Below are positions 51,526-60,109 of a DNA stretch of 64,000 bases, piece by piece. Position 1 is the first letter of the stretch. Each line of letters starts with the position of its first letter. The translations under genes and the position numbers were made by a program. The stretch lies in contig JAJQIJ010000001.1 in assembly GCA_021199275.1 (NCBI GenBank), forward strand, positions 90,473 through 154,472, read 5' to 3'. The notes under the pieces are model-generated. The model made no database searches. It saw only the letters and a list, made by a program, of their open reading frames with translations, and was not told the DNA's origin. Origin of the DNA: Clostridiales bacterium (GTDB lineage: Bacteria; Bacillota; Clostridia; Oscillospirales; Acutalibacteraceae).

Positions 51526-52088
51526 TCATTGCGTCAAATGCTCTATTAAAATTTTTGTTCCCATAAAAATTAAAATCAAGCCGCCTATAAGGTGTGCTTT
51601 ATTTTCGTATTTTTCACCGAATTTGTTGCCGGCTTTCACGTCTGCCAAAGATATGACAAACGTAACGATGCCTATAATTGGCGCTATAAGCCAGATATTG
51701 ACGTTCAAAAAAGCGAAGGATATTCCGCCCGCCAGAGCGTCTATGCTTATGGCTATGGCCAAAACAATCATTGTTTTAAAGTCGACATTATCGTTGACAT
51801 TTTCAGCTCCACTGCCTTTTTTCAGCGCTTTTTTCATAATATTTGCTCCGATAACAGAGAGCAAGCCGAAAGCAATCCAGTGGTCTATTTATGTAACTAC
51901 GCTTTCAAACGTGCTTCCCAAAAAACAGCCGGCAGTCGGCATCAGGACCTGAAATATTCCTAAATACAGCCCTATGACAACCGCCTTTTTCCAATCAAGT
52001 TTTTCATTGAAAGCCCCTTGCACACGGAGACGGCGAACGCGTTCATAGCTAGCCCCAAGCCTATTAAAAAAATTTCGGCAAATCCCAT
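51526..52088 (-). pseudogene. mntP: mntP manganese efflux pump, degraded
   Basis: The minus strand from the ATG at 52088 (after AAGGAGAGCGG) reads MGFAEIFLIGLGLAMNAFAVSVCKGLSMKN and then shifts frame. Adding one A to the A-run (atgaaaaacttg) restores KKLDWKKAVVIGLYLGIFQVLMPT. A second lesion is an in-frame TAA after STFESVVT, followed by IDHWIAFGLLSVIGANIMKK. The remaining 112-residue ORF (51526-51864) holds the C-terminal helices, including AISIDALAGGISFAF. MntP exports Mn2+. Two independent disruptions make function unlikely, unless one is a sequencing error. Confidence 0.88.
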
Positions 52089-52143
52089 AATCGCCGCTCT
52101 CCTTTTTCAGATTACGTTCCTATTTATGATTGCAAAAAAAGAA

Positions 52144-52260
52144 AAGACTTATTTGCAATTCCATATTTGCAAACAAGTCTCGTAATTTAAAATAAAACCA
52201 GATATATTTATCAGTATGTTGACTCTATTATGTATTAAATATGCTAACTACTCCCTCATT
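52144..52260 (-). ncRNA. yybP-ykoY manganese riboswitch with terminator
   Basis: On the minus strand the conserved blocks GGGAGTAG, GTCAACATACTG and ACGAGACTTG occur in order. P1 forms from AAATGAG with CTTGTTT. The P1 3' strand is shared with a terminator stem, AGACTTGTTTGCAA/TTGCAAATAAGTCT, followed by TTTCTTTTTTT. This is the layout of a Mn2+ ON switch: metal stabilises the aptamer and prevents termination. It sits directly upstream of mntP, its usual target, which is broken here. Confidence 0.88.
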
Positions 52261-52267
52261 TAGCAAA

Positions 52268-52297
52268 ATTATACTACTGCCTCTTGCCGCTTGTCAA
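52268..52297 (-). promoter_or_regulatory. Promoter of the manganese riboswitch transcript
   Basis: On the minus strand TTGACA, an 18-base spacer, then TATAAT. Confidence 0.75.
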
Positions 52298-52310
52298 TAT
52301 ATTTTTTGAT

Positions 52311-52348
52311 AAAAAAGCCGCCGCGAGCTTAATATTCGCGGCGGCTTT
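52311..52348 (-). terminator. Terminator of the PHP-ADP-ribosylglycohydrolase operon
   Basis: On the minus strand AAAGCCGCCGCGA...TCGCGGCGGCTTTTTT, a 13-base perfect stem with a U-run. Confidence 0.88.
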
Positions 52349-52404
52349 GTCGTTACGGCTGCTTCATCAACATTCAAACGCGCCTCGAAAGGCACGGTGC
52401 CTTT

Positions 52405-53943
52405 TTAACGAGTGTAATGTGAAACCGTTTTATCAATAAGCTGCTCGATTGGAATTGTGTGTTTTCCGCAGATTGTTGTTTCAAGAGTAGAATTAAGGGG
52501 CGCCGTCCACTTTTCCTTTATCGCCTTGCGACCTAGAAATGCGCCGAGAACGGAGCCAACGGTCGCGCCGTTGCAGTCTGTATCAAAACCGGTTTGTACG
52601 GCAATGCAGACAGCTTTGTCAAAATCATTAGGATAAGATATGAGCGCAGCGGTTACAATCATGGCATTAGGAATTGTGTGAACAGCTATGCGTTCAAGCG
52701 ACGCATCATATTTGCTGCCGATATAACGTAAAATTTCGTTGCAGGTTTTACCGTCGGTATGCATTTTTAAGACGGCCTTTATTGCCTCAAAAAGACGAGA
52801 AGTGGCCGGAATAACAGAAAGCCCGGCATTTACTGCCTGCTCTATTGTCTCACTGCCAAAGGCTGCTGCGATTGTTGCTGCGATATACATTTCGCCGTAT
52901 ATTCCGTTTTTAGTGTGAGAAAGTGCGGCGTCACGAAAAGCCATATCTGCGGCCGTTTCCGGGTCGCAGGGATTTATATATCCAAAGTAGTCGCCCCTGA
53001 TTTGCGCGCCTATCCACTCGCGATAGACATTTTTATATTTTGCCGTTGTGGGCGGGACCAGTCCGTTGCATAGATTTATAAAAGCGATTCTTTCGGCTGT
53101 ACAGTAAGGAGATTTTGGTTGAAGAGACATCCAAAGCTCACCAACGTCATTTGTCTTAAAATCCCTGCCGTATTTATCTATAAGCATTTGCGCCATGACT
53201 GTATAGTTTGTATCGTCGTCAAAAACAGCAAACCCCATCTCGTCTGCAAGAAGTGATTGCGCAACAAAATTTACCTGTTTTATGCTTTCGCCTGAAAAAT
53301 CCTTTTTGCATATATATCTGTCCATGGGATAGTTGTTTGATACCTTCAGTATATCCTCAATCTCTTTCGGTAAATATCCTTCAATCGGCTTTCCCAGGAT
53401 ACAGCCGCAAATTCTGCCATACCATGCTCCGGCAGCCATGTTTCTGTATTTTTCCTTGTCGTCAGGTGCTTTTAAAACAGGCCTGAGGTTTTTGTCACAC
53501 AGTTTTTTAATTTCTTCAAGGTCTGATGGCTCGTTATACTTATAATGAGCTGTTATGCTGTAGTTCTGAGAAAGTCTGAACAGGATATCGCAAAGCGTTT
53601 CTTTCAGAACGCCTTCTTCCATTTGCGCCGCTTTTTCGTAGAATTCTCGGTAAGGCTCAACATCAAAGCCTTCGTCGGCAAGCTGAGCAAACTCATTCAT
53701 TATGTTTTTTGAAAACGATTCCCATGACGGTCTTCCCACATAGTCTATTTCACAATTCGGAATTTCGTCCGTAATAAGGCCGTAGGTTGAATAAATTTTT
53801 TCATATTCCGCAGGATTTGGTTCTGCGTCGCCGTTTTCCCACGCAATATAGTCCTTTTCGGGCAAATCGGCTTTTTTTGCGAATTCTTCTGCTGTGATAC
53901 CTTCTTTCAGGCGCAGCAGAGCAAGCTGATTACTGATTTTCAT
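52405..53943 (-). CDS. HTH-ADP-ribosylglycohydrolase fusion protein
   Basis: 512 residues. Residues 1-60 resemble an XRE-type helix-turn-helix (LRLKEGITAEEFAKKADLPEKDYIAWENG). Residues about 165-510 are an ADP-ribosylglycohydrolase domain: AAGAWYGRICGCILGKPIEGYLP, DDDTNYT (metal ligands) and FDTDCNGATVGSVLGA (residues 453-468), the paired Asp-rich loops that hold two Mg ions. It may remove ADP-ribose from a target, or cleave a ribosylated or glycosidic metabolite, and may sense or regulate through the HTH part. It starts one base after the PHP gene stop, in an operon divergent from the two-component and ABC genes. Confidence 0.85.
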   Translation of the reverse strand: MKISNQLALLRLKEGITAEEFAKKADLPEKDYIAWENGDAEPNPAEYEKIYSTYGLITDEIPNCEIDYVGRPSWESFSKNIMNEFAQLADEGFDVEPYREFYEKAAQMEEGVLKETLCDILFRLSQNYSITAHYKYNEPSDLEEIKKLCDKNLRPVLKAPDDKEKYRNMAAGAWYGRICGCILGKPIEGYLPKEIEDILKVSNNYPMDRYICKKDFSGESIKQVNFVAQSLLADEMGFAVFDDDTNYTVMAQMLIDKYGRDFKTNDVGELWMSLQPKSPYCTAERIAFINLCNGLVPPTTAKYKNVYREWIGAQIRGDYFGYINPCDPETAADMAFRDAALSHTKNGIYGEMYIAATIAAAFGSETIEQAVNAGLSVIPATSRLFEAIKAVLKMHTDGKTCNEILRYIGSKYDASLERIAVHTIPNAMIVTAALISYPNDFDKAVCIAVQTGFDTDCNGATVGSVLGAFLGRKAIKEKWTAPLNSTLETTICGKHTIPIEQLIDKTVSHYTR

Positions 53944-53944
53944 G

Positions 53945-55639
53945 TTACCCTCCGAAAACGCTTATTGGACTTGACCAAGCATATTCGCCGTCCTCCTGCC
54001 GAATTTGAATCCAATACATGGTGTTAGGCTTTATTTCAATTTCTCCGCTGAAATCGGCGCTTCTGCCCGCCGTCGAAATATCCATTTGCTTTTCACCGTT
54101 TGCAAACAACTCGGCACTAAGCAGCTTTTGCGTGCCCTCCGCCCGAACGCTTAAGACGACCGAGGCAGCGCCGTATTTAAATGATTCTCCCATAAAAGCG
54201 TCTCCCATTTTCATGTCGAGAAGAATGGGCTCTCCTGTGACGGCGTAGCATCTGCGGGAATAAATGGCGTCGAAAATATCGTTTCTTTCGAGCCTATCGC
54301 AAAGAACCGCAACTCTTCCGCTTCCCATATAATGCCCGAGATGTCGTTTGTAAATGGAAACATTTGCGTCACCCGCATTGCCGTCGTGTCCGTCACTTGA
54401 GGCAACAAAGCCGAAGTGCAGCTTTCCGCTGTATCTCGGAATGCTGTAATTTTCTATTTTTTCACTGCAAATATTCAATGCGTGTTCAGCCTTTAACGCT
54501 GTACCCCATGAGGAATAAATTTCAACGCAACGGTCATACTCTTCGCTGAAATAATGATACAAATCCATAACAAATTGCTCTGAATTCGAATGATGGGGGA
54601 TAGTAAGCGCCGGTAGATTGTTCTTTTTTAACCATTGCCACAAGTCGGCAGGGGAAGGGTCGCTTTCAGAACGAACTCCGTATTTCGTGAAAACAAACGG
54701 CTCTGCCTGATAGTTGAATGGCTTCAGGGAAGCGGGGATTTCAGAACCGTCTCGGAAGTAAACGTTTCTGTGTCCATAGCTTGATGAGGTCCACTCATAT
54801 GCATTAAGCGTTACAAATCTGCCCGGTTCGTTAAATAAATCATTTAAATCCCGTACAGACTTCCAGCCCTTTGCGTCAAGCTGCCAATCGTGGTCGGTGA
54901 CGGCACAAAAGTCAAGCAGGGACACATCTTTTGCATAGCTGAGATTGTCGTAAAGAGTTCCAATCCCACAGCCGTCGTTGTTTAAAACGGCGGATTGTGC
55001 GGTATGGACATGTATGTCGCCGAAATATATATTTTGACCGTCAAGCGTTCTTCTGTCAAAGCCATGCAGCAGAGAATGTACCGTTTCGTGTATAGCACCG
55101 CTCAGCCAGTAAAAGCCGTAGCCGAGCCTGAACCATCTTTCGGAGCTCTCGCCTTTCTGTGGGTGAGCCGTAACTTTAAGCTTTACTCTGTCATGACCGC
55201 CGAGACATTCCTGCGGAATATGCAGATATGCGAGACCGTTGACATAGGCGCTTTCATTTTCAATAAAAGAATCTAAAGAAAACTGCTCTCCGGGCGTTGC
55301 AGAAAATCTGGTTCTTTTTATTTCGAGATACAATTGAATACCGTTGTTGCCGGTAAACAGACTGTTGTGTTTTTTCATGCTGAAACGTACATGATATTGA
55401 TTTTCGATTGACAGTTCAAACCAACCGTTTGGTTGCGGATATGTAGCGCCGTTGCCCATTGCATACTCAAAAATGAGCACGGCGCCCTTCGGCGCCTTGG
55501 CATCGATAAGCGTTTGCGGCATCTCATCACTGAAGCTGTTCCATGAAATGTATTGCCCCTCCTTCATTTTTATAGCTGCGGCGTCGAATATCTGCCCAAA
55601 CGAATCGGCATGTCCGTTAGTGTATCGGTAACCGTTCAT
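53945..55639 (-). CDS. CehA/McbA-like PHP metallohydrolase
   Basis: 564 residues from the first ATG. Metal-binding motifs are FGDIHVHTAQSA, AVTDHDWQLD, LNAYEWTSS, TIPHHS and ASSDGHDG, as in the CehA/McbA-DUF3604 group of hydrolases. An N-terminal beta domain of about 200 residues precedes the PHP barrel and a small C-terminal beta domain follows. The real start is probably 39-40 codons upstream: a good coding frame runs from a TAA at about 55770, AAGGAGG sits there, yet only ATC/ATT codons lie at the right distance (see the separate entry). The substrate is unknown; the genes around it suggest a glycoside or phosphoester. Confidence 0.82.
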   Translation of the reverse strand: MNGYRYTNGHADSFGQIFDAAAIKMKEGQYISWNSFSDEMPQTLIDAKAPKGAVLIFEYAMGNGATYPQPNGWFELSIENQYHVRFSMKKHNSLFTGNNGIQLYLEIKRTRFSATPGEQFSLDSFIENESAYVNGLAYLHIPQECLGGHDRVKLKVTAHPQKGESSERWFRLGYGFYWLSGAIHETVHSLLHGFDRRTLDGQNIYFGDIHVHTAQSAVLNNDGCGIGTLYDNLSYAKDVSLLDFCAVTDHDWQLDAKGWKSVRDLNDLFNEPGRFVTLNAYEWTSSSYGHRNVYFRDGSEIPASLKPFNYQAEPFVFTKYGVRSESDPSPADLWQWLKKNNLPALTIPHHSNSEQFVMDLYHYFSEEYDRCVEIYSSWGTALKAEHALNICSEKIENYSIPRYSGKLHFGFVASSDGHDGNAGDANVSIYKRHLGHYMGSGRVAVLCDRLERNDIFDAIYSRRCYAVTGEPILLDMKMGDAFMGESFKYGAASVVLSVRAEGTQKLLSAELFANGEKQMDISTAGRSADFSGEIEIKPNTMYWIQIRQEDGEYAWSSPISVFGG

Positions 55640-55753
55640 GTCGATTTCATTTGCATAGCAGCTGGCGTTTACAAGGCTGATGTGCTCCTCTTTTTTAAAT
55701 TCTTCGATTATTTGTTCCTGTGTGAAAAGCTTTCCAGCTTTTGAAAGATATTT

Positions 55754-55773
55754 AATGATATGTACTCCTCCTT
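55754..55773 (-). promoter_or_regulatory. Strong SD without an ATG: probable non-AUG start of the PHP gene
   Basis: On the minus strand AAGGAGG (55773-55767) overlaps an in-frame TAA. Seven bases on is an ATC (55759) and ten bases on an ATT (55756), both in frame with the ATG at 55639. The 39 codons between read as ordinary protein (KYLSKAGKLFTQEQIIEEFK). The ATG itself has no SD. Confidence 0.5.
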
Positions 55774-55883
55774 ATGAATAAACAGATACACTCTTAATTC
55801 TATCTTATCACCTGTTCGTCCGGCGTTCCATACAAAACGACTACTTTTTTGTTCGATATAATACTGCTTTGTACTGCTGAATA

Positions 55884-55912
55884 TTGAATAAAAATCCGAA
55901 AACTGATATGAT
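55884..55912 (+). promoter_or_regulatory. Promoter for the response regulator operon
   Basis: TTGAAT, a 17-base spacer, then TATGAT. It places repeat copy 6 within the 5' leader of the response-regulator mRNA. Confidence 0.65.
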
Positions 55913-55952
55913 AATTAAGGGAAAATAAAATTGAGCGTCCGTTGGGATATAA

Positions 55953-56084
55953 CTTAGGGGGAAATGTTCCCAGCCTCGTAAGCTTCGGGGTCCGATTTCT
56001 AATCAGCGGTGAGTACAATCTCCCGCTGGGGGGCGGCAGCGGCTGTCGCCCACACGTTGAATAACGGGCAAGACCTTATTGAAT
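55953..56084 (+). repeat. Dispersed structured intergenic repeat, copy 6
   Basis: Starts cttagggggaaatgttccc and ends ccttattgaatt. Stems are GGCG(gcagcggctgt)CGCC with inner CAGCGGCTG, AGCGG/CCGCT, and TTGAATAACGGGC/CCTTATTGAA. It is very similar to copy 1, 44 kb away. It sits in the 430-base divergent region, between a promoter and the response regulator start. Confidence 0.87.
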
Positions 56085-56194
56085 TTTCCGATGAATGCTT
56101 GCCGCTTCGAATGGAAAACAAGCCCCTTAATTGCCAAAACCGTCGGACTGCTTTTTTGCTGCCGAAATATTACCAAACAGATTGTAGGTGCGCT

Positions 56195-57808
56195 ATGATT
56201 ACATTTATTATTGTTGACGATGAACCGTTGGCACGTGAAAACTTTGCGGCGCTATGTGATTGGCGCCAAAAAGGATACGATTTGGTAGGCTTTGCGGCTA
56301 ACGGTGTGCAGGCTCAGAGGCTTATCAGAGAAAAAAGGCCAGATATCGTTTTTACCGATGTAAAAATGCCGGTAATGGACGGCCTGGAGCTTTGTGACTG
56401 GCTCCATAGGGAATATCCGTATATCCGCAGTGTGATATTGTCCGCTTATCAGGATTTTGAATATGTTCGTGACGCATTAAAGCATGGCGTAAAAGAGTAT
56501 ATTATCAAAAATCATTTAACTGCCGATGCTGTACTGAAGCTCATGGACAGACTTTCAGATGAAATAAATAAAGAAAAGTCAGAAGAAAGCAGAAAAAAAG
56601 AAGACCAAATCCAAAGAACGATACTCGGCATGGAATCGGGGCATATTGCGGCGAATGGTGATGGGGCGCAGCAATGTCTTTGTATGCTTATCCAATTTCG
56701 CACTTCCTATATAATCGAGTACTTTGATGTGCCGCAGGCGTTCGACATAAAGCTTAGCCGTTCACTGCTGCGTGACATGCTTCCTGAAGGCAGCGGCCTT
56801 TGTGTTTCGCAACTGCTTTGGACAAGCGAAACTTCAAGAGCAATTATTTTCAAAGGAATGCCGGACACCCGCATGAGCTTTAGCTGGCTTAAAAGAGACA
56901 TTACGGTGTTTGCCGACAATCTCAACACCTACTTTAGTGAAAATGCGCAAATTGAAGTGTTGGAGCTTATGGATTTTTGCAAAGCGTCGATGGAGAAAAT
57001 CAAAGAAAAGATAGAACACTTAAAAAAGGTTGCAGCCCATACGCCGTTTATCTATAAAACTTATATTGGCTCGGCCAAAGAGATAGAAGCGCGCTTTACC
57101 GGCAGCAGTTACAGAAAATCCGATGTCAACGAATGTATGCGTTCTTTGGAGGCTCAGGTCAAAGTCGGAAATGTTGACGGCGTAAAGGAACTCCTTAATG
57201 CGGTCAAAAGAAAATTTATTGTTAATGAGCCTGATTTAAAGCTGTTCCGTTATCTATGCGGGAAAGTGTTTGACTATTTGGAATTTCAGATGAAGGACTG
57301 TTCGATTTATGATTTGAAGCAGCATATTACGTCGCACAAGGAATATTTCATGCGAATTGTAATGGCGGAACAAATTTGGCTCTGGATAGAGCAGAAGCTG
57401 ATTGAACTCACGGAAATATTTGCAAATTCGGGGATTAAGACGGAAAATGTAAAAATTCAACAAGTATTGCAATATATCAGAAAGAACTATTCAAAGCCGC
57501 TGACCGCAAAAGATGTCGGGGAGGCAGTCGGACTCAGCACGGTATATTTCAGCAATCTTTTCAAGCGGGAAACCGGCGTTAATTTTGGCGAATATTTGAG
57601 GAACTATCGAATCAATGTCGCCAAATATTTGCTTGCCGAACAGGATTATAAGATTTACGAGATATCGGAAATGATAGGCTATGCTTCACCGCAGTATTTC
57701 AGTCAGGTTTTTCAGAAAAAAGTGGGCATGACGCCACTGATGTATAAAAATTACCATAGCGCTTCAGCTCAGCGGAATGAGGTGAATCATAATGTGGACC
57801 TTAAATAG
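56195..57808 (+). CDS. YesN-type response regulator (REC plus AraC HTH)
   Basis: 537 residues from the ATG at 56195, with AGGTG five bases upstream. The track's first 62 residues are translated repeat and leader. The receiver domain is FIIVDDEPLARENF with phospho-acceptor D55 in FTDVKMPVMDG. A helical middle section follows. The C-terminal AraC/XylS DNA-binding domain (about residues 425-525) has LTAKDVGEAVGLSTVYFSNLFKRETG and IYEISEMIGYASPQYFSQVFQKKVG. It should activate the adjacent ABC genes when phosphorylated by the kinase encoded next, whose gene overlaps its 3' end. Confidence 0.93.
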   Translation: MITFIIVDDEPLARENFAALCDWRQKGYDLVGFAANGVQAQRLIREKRPDIVFTDVKMPVMDGLELCDWLHREYPYIRSVILSAYQDFEYVRDALKHGVKEYIIKNHLTADAVLKLMDRLSDEINKEKSEESRKKEDQIQRTILGMESGHIAANGDGAQQCLCMLIQFRTSYIIEYFDVPQAFDIKLSRSLLRDMLPEGSGLCVSQLLWTSETSRAIIFKGMPDTRMSFSWLKRDITVFADNLNTYFSENAQIEVLELMDFCKASMEKIKEKIEHLKKVAAHTPFIYKTYIGSAKEIEARFTGSSYRKSDVNECMRSLEAQVKVGNVDGVKELLNAVKRKFIVNEPDLKLFRYLCGKVFDYLEFQMKDCSIYDLKQHITSHKEYFMRIVMAEQIWLWIEQKLIELTEIFANSGIKTENVKIQQVLQYIRKNYSKPLTAKDVGEAVGLSTVYFSNLFKRETGVNFGEYLRNYRINVAKYLLAEQDYKIYEISEMIGYASPQYFSQVFQKKVGMTPLMYKNYHSASAQRNEVNHNVDLK

Positions 57809-59555
57809 AAAAATAATTACGCTCGTTTTATCTGTTATCATACTAATTGTAACGATGCTCTCAACGGTTATCTTTGCATTCTCTCGCTCTTCGGTACTGG
57901 ACAATATCAAAAATACGTGTCAGGTCGATATTGAAAAGCTTGCCTGCGATATATACGATATATATGACTCCGCTGTGAAAACTGCACAGGAAATGGTTAT
58001 TTCAAACTCTGTTCAAACCCTGATTACGATGAACGACGACTCCGAAGAAACTGCCGAAAATATACAAAATGCAATTTCGGAAATTAACAAAATACTCTAT
58101 ATTCAGCAAGAAATATCCAGCATTGCTTTAATCAAAAACGGAGAACTGGTTTTTTGGACACGCATTCCGTTTATCGATCAACAGAGCCTTTTTGAATGTG
58201 AAAAATGGTATGACATCTTTTTGCAGGCCGCCGGCAATCCGGAACCGGAACAATATGCTGTCACCAGTCCGTTTCAGTGTTACATTCCTTTTTATATTGC
58301 CCGGGATGAGAATATGATAGGCATACAGGTTCCAATTTATTCGATATCTGATCCGAGTAATTGCTACGGCAATATTATAGCGGTTCTCAACATAAACAAT
58401 ATCTCAAACGTTATTTCTGAAAATGCGGATTATTTTGACGAAATCGCTTATTATTTTGATGATTTATGTCTGTATTCATCAAGCGCCGATTCTGATGGAG
58501 CGCTTATAACCTCGTCTGAATTTGAGCAGAATAATCAATATATCACTGTAGAAGCACAAACGGTTCTCGGCGGGAAGCTCATTTCGGTTGTTCAGGAAAG
58601 CGGGCTGTTCAGTTTATCGTTGGAAAACGTCAGTCTTTTGCTTGCGACGGTGATTGGTATTACAACTCTGATAGTTCTTGCGCTGATTCCGCTTTTGCTG
58701 AGGCTTACCAAACCGGTCAAAACACTGAAAAATGCTATGGAAGCAATCGGCGTGGGCGATTTGACTACAAGGGTCAATATTAAGACTGGCGATGAATTTG
58801 AAGTTCTCGGCAAGTCCTTGAATCAAATGGCGTCAGAGCTTGAAATGAATTTGAAATTGGCTATCCAGCGGGACAATGAAAAAAAGGAGCTTGAATATGA
58901 GGTGCTTGTTGCGCAGATAAATCCGCATTTCATTTACAACACGCTCAACACGATTAGCTATCTTGCCAAAAAAGAAAGATATAAAGATGTTGAATGTGTG
59001 ACATATGCGCTGATTGAATTGCTAAAAGACGGAATAAAGCTGTCCGGCGACAAAAACTTTTCTTCTGTCCGTGAGGAAATAGGCATAATTAACAACTATG
59101 TTTATATTCAAAACTACAAATATAATGATATATTCGAGCTTTCCATATCCTGCCCCGACCATCTGCTGAATTGTATGATTCCGACATCAATTATTCAGCC
59201 TTTGGTTGAAAACGCCCTGTTTCATGGGATTGTTCCACTCGAAAAGAAGGGATTTATAAAAGTCGTCATAGATGAACTGTTTAAGAATGACAAGAAATAT
59301 ATACGTATTAGTATCAACGATAACGGTGTAGGATTTGAAGAAAATAAACTAAACAAAATTTTGAGCGGGGAACTGAACGCAGGGAGCCATTCAAGAAATC
59401 ATGTCGGCGTTCAGAATATTATCAGGCGGCTGTCTCTCCTTTATGGAAACGAGTACAGCTTTAATATATATTCACAGCCGAGGCATGGAACCGAAGCTGT
59501 TTGTGTCATTCCATTTAAAGAGAAATGCAACGAACAGGAGAAATTTTCTTTTTAG
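57792..59555 (+). CDS. YesM-type sensor histidine kinase
   Basis: 587 residues. Two membrane helices (about 9-29 and 280-305) enclose an external sensing domain of roughly 250 residues. A HAMP linker follows (LKNAMEAIGVGDLTTRVNI), then the His_kinase domain with NPHFIYNTLNTISYLA, the phospho-acceptor His, and an HATPase with NALFHGI and DNGVGF. Such kinases sense extracellular sugars, often through a binding protein. The gene overlaps the response regulator gene by 17 bases. Confidence 0.93.
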   Translation: MWTLNRKIITLVLSVIILIVTMLSTVIFAFSRSSVLDNIKNTCQVDIEKLACDIYDIYDSAVKTAQEMVISNSVQTLITMNDDSEETAENIQNAISEINKILYIQQEISSIALIKNGELVFWTRIPFIDQQSLFECEKWYDIFLQAAGNPEPEQYAVTSPFQCYIPFYIARDENMIGIQVPIYSISDPSNCYGNIIAVLNINNISNVISENADYFDEIAYYFDDLCLYSSSADSDGALITSSEFEQNNQYITVEAQTVLGGKLISVVQESGLFSLSLENVSLLLATVIGITTLIVLALIPLLLRLTKPVKTLKNAMEAIGVGDLTTRVNIKTGDEFEVLGKSLNQMASELEMNLKLAIQRDNEKKELEYEVLVAQINPHFIYNTLNTISYLAKKERYKDVECVTYALIELLKDGIKLSGDKNFSSVREEIGIINNYVYIQNYKYNDIFELSISCPDHLLNCMIPTSIIQPLVENALFHGIVPLEKKGFIKVVIDELFKNDKKYIRISINDNGVGFEENKLNKILSGELNAGSHSRNHVGVQNIIRRLSLLYGNEYSFNIYSQPRHGTEAVCVIPFKEKCNEQEKFSF

Positions 59556-60065
59556 TGACCTTCCTTGCTCGGGGGGGGGACAGTATCTATTACAGCTCTC
59601 CGCACGCAAATGCTTAATTTCACCTCTTTTTCTAAGTCTCTCAGTGTATAGAAATTTGCAAATTTAAATATTTTTGCAGTTTTTGCCTTGAAAACGTCGG
59701 GATTTGCCGCTAAAAGCGGAGCACCGGCGTTTTCTCATATGTTTTTGTTCAAGACAGGCGGAATTCGCAAACGGGACAGTGCATGCCGATTTTTATGAAA
59801 GCGTCAAATTGCAGCATAATAAACACAGACGGCGCAGCTTCGCCGTACCTTGTTTTGTGAACAGAACGACGCCGAATTCGCAGCACATGACTTTGTAATT
59901 TTTGACGCGTCATATGTTCAATAGTGAAAGACCATAAGAACCTTTAGTAGGGCAAAAGGCACATATTTATGCTTTGAGGCGCAAAAAAATTAGCAAAAAT
60001 GTCTAATAATAATGCTTTTTTAAACAAAATAGTTGTTTTATCTAGTTTTTTTGGTTTTTTCATTT
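59556..60065 (+). other. Gene-poor stretch between kinase and binding-protein genes
   Basis: About 500 bases with no convincing gene. A tract of nine Gs lies at about 59570, with T-rich sequence around 59670-59690. A hairpin is present at 59691-59735. ORFs at 59704-59898 and 59999-60214 have no SD and no protein-like composition; the second encodes YPDG repeats only because of the direct DNA repeats. Remnants of a lost gene around 59740-59920 cannot be excluded. Confidence 0.5.
59691..59735 (+). terminator. Probable terminator after the two-component genes
   Basis: AAAACGTCGG...CCGGCGTTTT with an inner CCGC(taaaa)GCGG stem, then TTTCTC. Confidence 0.6.
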
Positions 60066-60074
60066 TGGTACAAT
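60066..60074 (+). promoter_or_regulatory. Extended -10 promoter of the ABC sugar importer
   Basis: TGGTACAAT, an extended -10 (TGnTACAAT), behind a T-rich stretch without a good -35. This suits a promoter that needs an activator such as the adjacent AraC-type regulator. Confidence 0.5.
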
Positions 60075-60079
60075 TGAGG

Positions 60080-60109
60080 TATCCTGACGGAGGAAAGTAT
60101 CCTGACGGA
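60080..60109 (+). repeat. Tandem direct repeat in the leader of the binding-protein gene
   Basis: tatcctgacgga occurs at 60080-60091 and again at 60098-60109 (18-base period). A third partial aagtatcctg lies inside the coding start. They fall just downstream of the -10 and before the SD. Confidence 0.7.

Noticed and set aside
56009-56194. N-terminal extension of the response regulator
   Set aside because: The 62 residues are translated repeat copy 6 and leader. The receiver domain begins at MITFIIVDDE with its own SD.
59570-59640. G9 tract resembling the G-run of repeat copy 1
   Set aside because: No other part of the repeat is present around it. Probably a chance homopolymer.
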